A stretch of 64,000 bases of DNA from Podospora comata. Its lineage: Eukaryota > Ascomycota > Sordariomycetes > Sordariales > Podosporaceae. Positions 58,844-64,000 of the stretch are shown piece after piece; the stretch's first letter is position 1, and every line of letters begins with the position of its first letter. Under the pieces are notes generated by a model. The model searched no databases and was not told the DNA's origin. It saw only the letters and a list, made by a program, of their open reading frames with translations. The translations under genes and the position numbers were made by a program. The stretch spans positions 1,798,001-1,862,000 of the forward strand of contig CP071499.1 in assembly GCA_017354895.1 (NCBI GenBank), written 5' to 3'.

Positions 58844-60267
58844 ATGGAGTCGCGCAAAGGTATGCATGCGATAATCCAACCCGGCGCGCTAGGGGGATGG
58901 GGGGAGGGTATCAAGCTGATGATGGTTGGAAATAATAGACGAAGAAGCGACAATAAAAGTGGCTTCGATGAACAAGAAGTCCATGACGCCTTTGCGGGGG
59001 GGGAAAGGCGGAGGGGGGGTGGATGGGAAGATTAAGCTGAAGAAGCCCGGGCCGAGGTTCATCAAGCCGGGGAGTTGGAAGGAGGGGGGGGTTGTGGAGG
59101 GTTAGTATCCCCTTTTCGCTCCTTTCGTGCGTTTGGGTGGTGTTGCTGATGGTGTTGGGAGCGACAACAGATGATAAGAAGACAAAAGAAACCACCACCA
59201 CCCCCGCCGCGTCGTCCCCCAGCCCCGTGGTCAACCAGCTTGACGAGTCCTCCCGCGAGACGTTTTCTACCGGCCGACCGCTTGATGATGTACCCGAGCT
59301 TCAGTCTTGTAAGCACTGCAAGCAGGGGGTTACGAGGATTGCGGCCAAGGAGCATATTGCGCGGTGTTTGAAGATTAAGAAGGAGAAGGCGCAGAGGAAG
59401 AAGGAGGCTAGGGAGGCGAGGGAGAGGGCGAAGCAGCAGGAGGAGGCGAGGAAGATTGGGGGGGAAAACGGGGTTGGTGGGGATAATAGTGATGATGATG
59501 ATGGGGAGGGGGGGAAAGTTGGGGGTGGTGGTGGTGGTGGTGGGACGGCAGGGAAGACGGCGAAGAGAGTTGCCGGGAAGAAGACGGAGGTTGGGGGGAA
59601 GAAGAGGAAGGCTGATGGGGAGATGGGGGGGAAGACGAAGAAAAAGAAGGAGGAGCCCAAGGGGAAGGTGGCTAAGCCGAAGGGGCCGGTGGATGTGGAG
59701 AGGCAGTGTGGTGTTACGCTTGCTAATGGGCTGCCTTGCGCGAGGAGTTTGACTTGTAAGAGTCATAGTATGAGCGCGAAGAGGGCGGTGCCGGGGAGGA
59801 GCTTGCCGTATGACATGTTGTTGTTGGCGTATCAGAAGAAGAATCAGGCCAAGCAGCAGAAGGCGGCGATTGATGCGAATGCGCCTTTGGAGGATGAGGA
59901 TGATGTGAATGCCGCGGCGGTGGACAGTGATGAGGAGACGGCCGCGGTGATGGCTGCGCTGGCTCATTGGAATCCGCAGCCGGTGGTGCCGCAGCCGGTG
60001 TTTACGCCGATTAAGAGGCAGTATCAGCTTTCGAGACTACATGAGCAGTTGCAGACGGCCACGAATGGTGGGCGGGTCAATATCTTCAAGGTCAGCGGCT
60101 TTGGCGCCCAGAGGCTTCCGGATGGGCATCCGGGCCTGTTTGATGCCGAGGATGCCCCGGGGGAGCCTGACATCATCATGGGCGGTACCGAATTTCAACG
60201 ACGCTCGTCGAGTTTCAGTCTTGCTGGACCACCGCAACGGCGGCCGTCGGTGACAGGTCGGGCTTAG
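58844..60267 (+). CDS. SGF73: SAGA deubiquitination-module subunit Sgf73/ataxin-7 (SCA7 domain)
   Basis: Nuclear subunit anchoring the H2B deubiquitinase module (Ubp8/Sgf11/Sus1) to SAGA. Three exons: 58844-58859 (16 nt), 58960-59100 and 59171-60267, 417 aa up to a TAG. The N-terminal zinc-binding segment is [22 protein letters not shown], of the type that contacts the Ubp8 module. A Lys/Glu-rich helix and a Gly-rich linker follow. The SCA7 domain at about residues 235-275 has VERQCGV and [20 protein letters not shown] with its Cys/His ligands. The region after it ([20 protein letters not shown]) is also typical of fungal homologues. The frame after the TAG stays open for 488 more codons (next entry), so the true C-terminus is uncertain. 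Confidence 0.88.
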
Positions 60268-61731
60268 AAAGCTCCGCCTGGTATTGCATCGTCGCCTCCA
60301 CCCCAGTTACCAAGAAACCAGTCAGCGTCTCTCCCTCCCCAGCGACGAGCTAGCCACCCGCTTACAGAAACAGGGTCGAATACTGGCACGATCCCGGGGA
60401 GACAGCAGCAGCAGCAACCGGAACCGGAACTGCAACCGCGATCACAACAGGCATACCCAACACCGGTTCTAAAGTCGGAATCTATACCGATCCTCAACCC
60501 ACCTCGAGCGAGACCATCGCTGTCTCTGATAGTGCCGAAGTCTCGGCCAAATACACCCAACTTACCTTCTGTCCCATCTCCCCCCGAACAAGAGATGGGA
60601 GTCTTGGTGTCGCGGCCAGGGGAGGCTAGATCTAGGCAGCAGGGATTGCCAACACCGGTTATGCCTTCTCGACCGTCTCCCCTTGAGCAACCTGAGCAGT
60701 CTGAGCAACCTGAGCAACCAGAGCTACCTGAGCAACCCGAGCAACCCGAGCAAGAGGACCCGCTCGTTGCTCAAGAACGGGCCATTATACTAGGAAGGCC
60801 CGCACAACCGGCTACGTCGTCACCCGCGATGCAGTGGGTGCAGGTCCCGGTGGCAAGTAGTCCACAGACGCCTAACCCTCCTCCTACTCCGCGTCTTGGA
60901 TCGGAGGCGGGTTCACGCCGGGGGTCGATAACAACACAAGGTTCTTCTCCAGTGTTGCCCATGGCTGAACCCCCGGCCAGACCTCAAAAGATTGTCACCT
61001 TACAAGTGCCCCCGCAACGAAATCTTCTCCAACAGCAGCAGAAACAGCGGCGAAGCTCTCTTTCATCCCACTTACCTTCGAGTCCAGTAGTGCCATCTCA
61101 GGCAGTTTCAATGGCGCCTCCTGAGCTGAGCCCGGAGACAGTTCCGGCATCACCCATCGCACGGCCTGCTTCACGGGCACGACCCACACATATCCAATTA
61201 CCGCCACAGCAAGTACCCGCAAACTGGGCGGGAGTGCCCCCTCATCTTCGGCTTCCAAGCCAGGTCTTGCCATCGCAACTGAACACACAGTTTGCACCAC
61301 GCCGCTTCTCTCAATCACACATCGACCCATCCACTAGCCACGCAGCCCATTATCGACTTGCCCAGTTTCGGGCGATGCAGCAACAAGCCGGGTTTGCTCA
61401 TCAACTAGAGGCTCAGGCAGCTGGTTTTGCAATGGCAGGGCCAGTCCATCCTATGCCTATGATAAGGCGGGCATCAGATGCTCAGCCGCCGGTGTCGCCG
61501 GTGTCGAGGACGATGTCGATGCCGTTAGCGATGCCGGGCTTGTCTCCGTCACAGGTGGAGGCGAGGTCGAGGCAGCTGGTGCATGGCGACTTTGTGGGAG
61601 GAAACACGGGGGTCGAGTTTATGATGCAGCAGACGCAGGGGTTTGCCGGGTACCCAGGTCACCAGCAGCATTATCAGCAAGAACAACTATTTTTACCACA
61701 TCAACAGAATCCATTTCAGGGCCAGCAGTAG
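60268..61731 (+). CDS. Pro/Gln-rich ORF continuing the SGF73 frame beyond one TAG
   Basis: 488 codons (ending in TAG at 61731), in exactly the same frame as SGF73 exon 3, with no ATG until 60532. Composition is Pro/Gln/Ser-rich, with an EQPEQ-type repeat near 60685-60755 and a Gln-rich end (GHQQHYQQEQLFLPHQQ). It could be the SGF73 C-terminus if the TAG is removed: an intron 60250-60306 (57 nt, GTGACA...CCCCAG) or 60250-60342 (93 nt, ending CTCCCTCCCCAG) would keep the frame and drop the stop. It could also be a separate gene starting at 60532 (399 aa), or decayed coding DNA. Ataxin-7 proteins often have low-complexity Gln/Pro tails, which fits the first option. Confidence 0.55.
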   Translation, partial: KAPPGIASSPPPQLPRNQSASLPPQRRASHPLTETGSNTGTIPGRQQQQQPEPELQPRSQQAYPTPVLKSESIPILNPPRARPSLSLIVPKSRPNTPNLPSVPSPPEQEMGVLVSRPGEARSRQQGLPTPVMPSRPSPLEQPEQSEQPEQPELPEQPEQPEQEDPLVAQERAIILGRPAQPATSSPAMQWVQVPVASSPQTPNPPPTPRLGSEAGSRRGSITTQGSSPVLPMAEPPARPQKIVTLQVPPQRNLLQQQQKQRRSSLSSHLPSSPVVPSQAVSMAPPELSPETVPASPIARPASRARPTHIQLPPQQVPANWAGVPPHLRLPSQVLPSQLNTQFAPRRFSQSHIDPSTSHAAHYRLAQFRAMQQQAGFAHQLEAQAAGFAMAGPVHPMPMIRRASDAQPPVSPVSRTMSMPLAMPGLSPSQVEARSRQLVHGDFVGGNTGVEFMMQQTQGFAGYPGHQQHYQQEQLFLPHQQNPFQGQQ

Positions 61732-62566
61732 GAGGAGCTGGACTATGTGATGGGTGCTGGGGGGGTTGAGTCTATGATGCACGGGTTTGTTGTGTACCCT
61801 GATCAAGAAGATTCTCGATACCCGCCTTATCGGCGAAACTAATATCATGGCCAGGAATAGGAATACCTGGCTTAGCGGACATATCCTTTTCGGTGCTTTG
61901 CCACGAGGAGGAGTGGCTTTTCGATGTTATATACCCCTTTGCTTTCCTTTTCTTCTTTTCTCGGGGTAATTGTCGTTATCTCGACATTGCTACTATTATA
62001 TCCATGTTTTTCGGTCGGCGTTTTTTATACATTTTTCCTACAAAGGGTTCCAGGACAGCAATCAATGGGGATGGATATTTTTCTCCGGGTCAAAGAGGGG
62101 GAAGCGAAACGGCGTTTTGGCTTTGATTGTTTACCGTCCTTTCTTTTGCTGGATTTCTGTTTTTGTTTTTTTTGTTTTACTTCAATTTGTTAGTTTTGGG
62201 CAAAAAGGCTGGGCCAGCTCTGGATTTGACGCAAGGAATTGATGGTTGCTTGGCTTTGAGTCGTGCTGGATTACCCTATAGAAGGGGGTTTGTTTCTTGG
62301 GGGAAGTGTTTAATCAGTTGTTTTATTAGAGGAAATGGGGGGGTGTACACTATAGGGTTTGTCATTGCAGGGTGAGAAAGCAGGAATTGATATTTTTGAC
62401 TGTTTGTGCTTGTGGTGTTGAAAGTGAAGATGTGTGTGTGTGGTGGTTTGACGAGATGTGAGGGGTGATGAAGGGGGTGGAGGGAGGTTAAGGGTGAGTG
62501 GAGGTGGTGGTTGGTGGGTGTTAAATGGTGGGAGACTGGGGGTGGGGGATATGAAGATTTGAAAGG
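61732..62566. other. Intergenic between SGF73 region and second tRNA-Ala
   Basis: 835 bp. T-rich 3' flank (61.9-62.2 kb), then GT-rich sequence rich in GGTGG near 62.4-62.55 kb. No gene supported. Confidence 0.6.
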
Positions 62567-62692
62567 GGGCGTGTGGCTCAGTTGGTAGAGCGTTCGCTTA
62601 GCATATTTGAGAAAGATGAAGGCTCTCTGATGTGAGAGGTGGAGTTCAAACGGGTATGCGAAAGGTCCTGGGTTCGATTCCCAGCTCGTCCA
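62567..62692 (+). tRNA. tRNA-Ala (anticodon AGC) with 53-nt intron
   Basis: The exons are identical base for base to the tRNA-Ala at 26890-26977: acceptor GGGCGTG/CTCGTCC, A-box TGGCTCAGTTGG, B-box GGTTCGATTCC, loop TTAGCAT. The intron is at the same position, one base 3' of AGC, but is 53 nt long (62604-62656) and unrelated in sequence except for TA at both ends. The mature length is 73 nt. Confidence 0.96.
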
Positions 62693-64000
62693 TGATCCAC
62701 TATGATGGTGATTCTTTTGCTGGGTCGGGCTGGTTTATCTTTTTGGGGGAAAAGATGGTGGAATTGGCTGTGATATGGGGAATGGTGGCGGCGTTGGTGG
62801 TCGGATGTTTTGAACATTCTTTTGATGTGGGAAGAGATCTAAGTGTTGGTTTTTTTGTGCTAATGTTTCTCTGACCATTTATCTAGCCAAGAAAAAAAAA
62901 AGAAAAAAAAAACCGACTCTTGAATGAGCAAGGGATGAGTTAATAATTGGCCTTAGTTTCTTGTCATCTAGAATCGTCGAGATTGTGTACTTTACCCGTT
63001 AAAGGGAGATAGCCCCACGATAGACCAGGACAGTGATACTTTGTCGTTGTGGACTTTTATAGTTATATTGAGTCGACTTGGAATCAGACTACCAGACGCT
63101 TCAAAGACGAGAAATCGAAAGAAAGAAGGACTGGGGCTATCTATCCAATTCCTTGACGCCTACCTTAGATATGTAGATGGTACCAAGATAGCTCCAACCG
63201 ATCACTTCTACCGCCTGCCCTCCACCCACGCCGCCTCTCCCCTACTACGTAGGCACATCCATCATCCCCTCACATCAAAAGTGGCTACCTTACCTTCGGA
63301 GCATACTACCGTATTAATACAGACCACCACGGAACAAGGAGCACCGGGACGTTTTCCGTTAGGCCAGTCGCTTCCCTGCGGTAGATGGTTCCACAGGATA
63401 CACAGCTAGAGACGATTCTGCACCCTGCTGCTTGTACGAGGACGAGCGGAATCTCCTAGAGAGGGTGTTTCGATCTCTCGGTCCTTCGACTCAACGATGG
63501 AGGAAGGCGACCAAGCTCGCGAGCGAGCGAGCGCAGCGAAAGCGTCCCAGTCCGAGGGTATGTAGAGGACCGGACCGGGGCCGAATTATTTAAGTAGTGA
63601 TTGCAGGTTGCTGGGCGTTGAAAGATTGGGGACTGGGGTAGGAGGTTGGGTATGTCCCGTTCACTGCTAATCGTGAAATAAAGATCGTGTGGAAGCGGTG
63701 GATGGGATTGCTGTTGGGTTGGCTGTTGAAAACTTGTGTGATGGAGATGTGGTCTAGGAGCGAAGTACGCTCGTGACCTCGAGGTCCTTTGTTGTGATGG
63801 GGGAGTGTTGTTTTGTAAGAGGGGAGGTATTGTAAGGGTAAGTATGTAGCTAAGAGGTAGTTGGGGGTGGGGGTGAACTTGGGTGGGAGATAGGTAGTGG
63901 GCGACTCTGGCTACCATCATAGGGCTCAAGACGGATCGTGATGTAACAATATCAATGGGAAGATAATAGTGTCTGATAATGGACTTGATATTGAATGTGA
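62693..64000. other. Right-edge intergenic region, no supported gene
   Basis: An A-rich run lies at 62888-62911, and an AGCG repeat patch near 63517-63535. Open frames on both strands (longest about 157 codons, minus, 63456-63929) have no domain. Nothing further is recognised. Confidence 0.5.

Noticed and set aside
59062-59967. 301-codon minus-strand frame
   Set aside because: Antisense to SGF73, made open by the G-rich coding strand; composition is Arg/Leu/Pro only.
60265-60267. Programmed stop readthrough as the sole explanation of the SGF73 TAG
   Set aside because: The context TAG-AAA does not match known efficient readthrough signals. In-frame introns are at least as plausible, so no single mechanism is claimed.
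1-64000. CRISPR arrays, rRNA genes, DNA-transposon ends or proviral elements
   Set aside because: No regularly spaced direct repeats, conserved rRNA segments, long terminal or inverted repeats, or transposase or polymerase motifs were seen on reading both strands.

Overview
The window is nuclear DNA from a filamentous ascomycete, most likely a sordariomycete and probably Sordariales (Podospora/Chaetomium/Neurospora relatives). The evidence is short introns (about 50-240 nt, GTRNGT donors, CTAAC-like branch points), protein sequences typical of that class, an SIT siderophore transporter, a Far1-type RING-PH-VWA scaffold, and intergenic DNA full of TACCTA/GGTA motifs and mononucleotide runs. 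Species-level placement cannot be made from the sequence alone. I saw no CRISPR array, no bacterial-style operon and no recognisable transposon or provirus.

Layout. 1-0.9 kb: 5' part of an ELO fatty-acid elongase (minus strand, runs off the left edge). 3.9-5.5 kb: an unrecognised secreted Ser/Thr-rich protein. 6.8-8.5 kb: adenylosuccinate synthetase (7 exons). 9.4-10.6 kb: a decayed HNH-nuclease gene, followed by a C-tract tandem repeat. 10.6-18.5 kb: a gene-poor stretch. 18.6-22.5 kb: a Far1-like scaffold. 24.6-26.6 kb: an SIT-family siderophore transporter with a perfect SreA-type GATA site upstream. 26.9 kb: tRNA-Ala(AGC). 27.3-29.4 kb (minus): a DUF3074 protein. 30.4-36.3 kb (minus): MOT1, divergent from SMC3 at 38.8-42.5 kb. 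43.2-44.8 kb: CDC37. 45.8-48.9 kb: a Zn2Cys6 protein with the cluster mid-protein, followed by a 21-bp minisatellite. 51.5-53.4 kb: an unrecognised acidic protein with an RVxF-like motif. 54.9-56.1 kb: glutaminyl-peptide cyclotransferase. 57.0-58.1 kb: PHO85. 58.8-60.3 kb: SGF73 (SAGA), with a long in-frame ORF continuing to 61.7 kb beyond one TAG. 62.6 kb: a second tRNA-Ala(AGC).

The genes are mostly unlinked housekeeping functions: purine synthesis, TBP recycling, cohesin, Hsp90 client loading, phosphate/nutrient CDK and SAGA. Points worth a second look are the in-frame stop in SGF73, the repeated within-gene switch from C-rich to G-rich coding strand, the 21-bp minisatellite, micro-exons at the start of MOT1, two tRNA-Ala genes with the same exons but different introns, and promoter motifs that match the function of the gene they precede (SreA/SIT, MCB/SMC3, HSE-like/CDC37).
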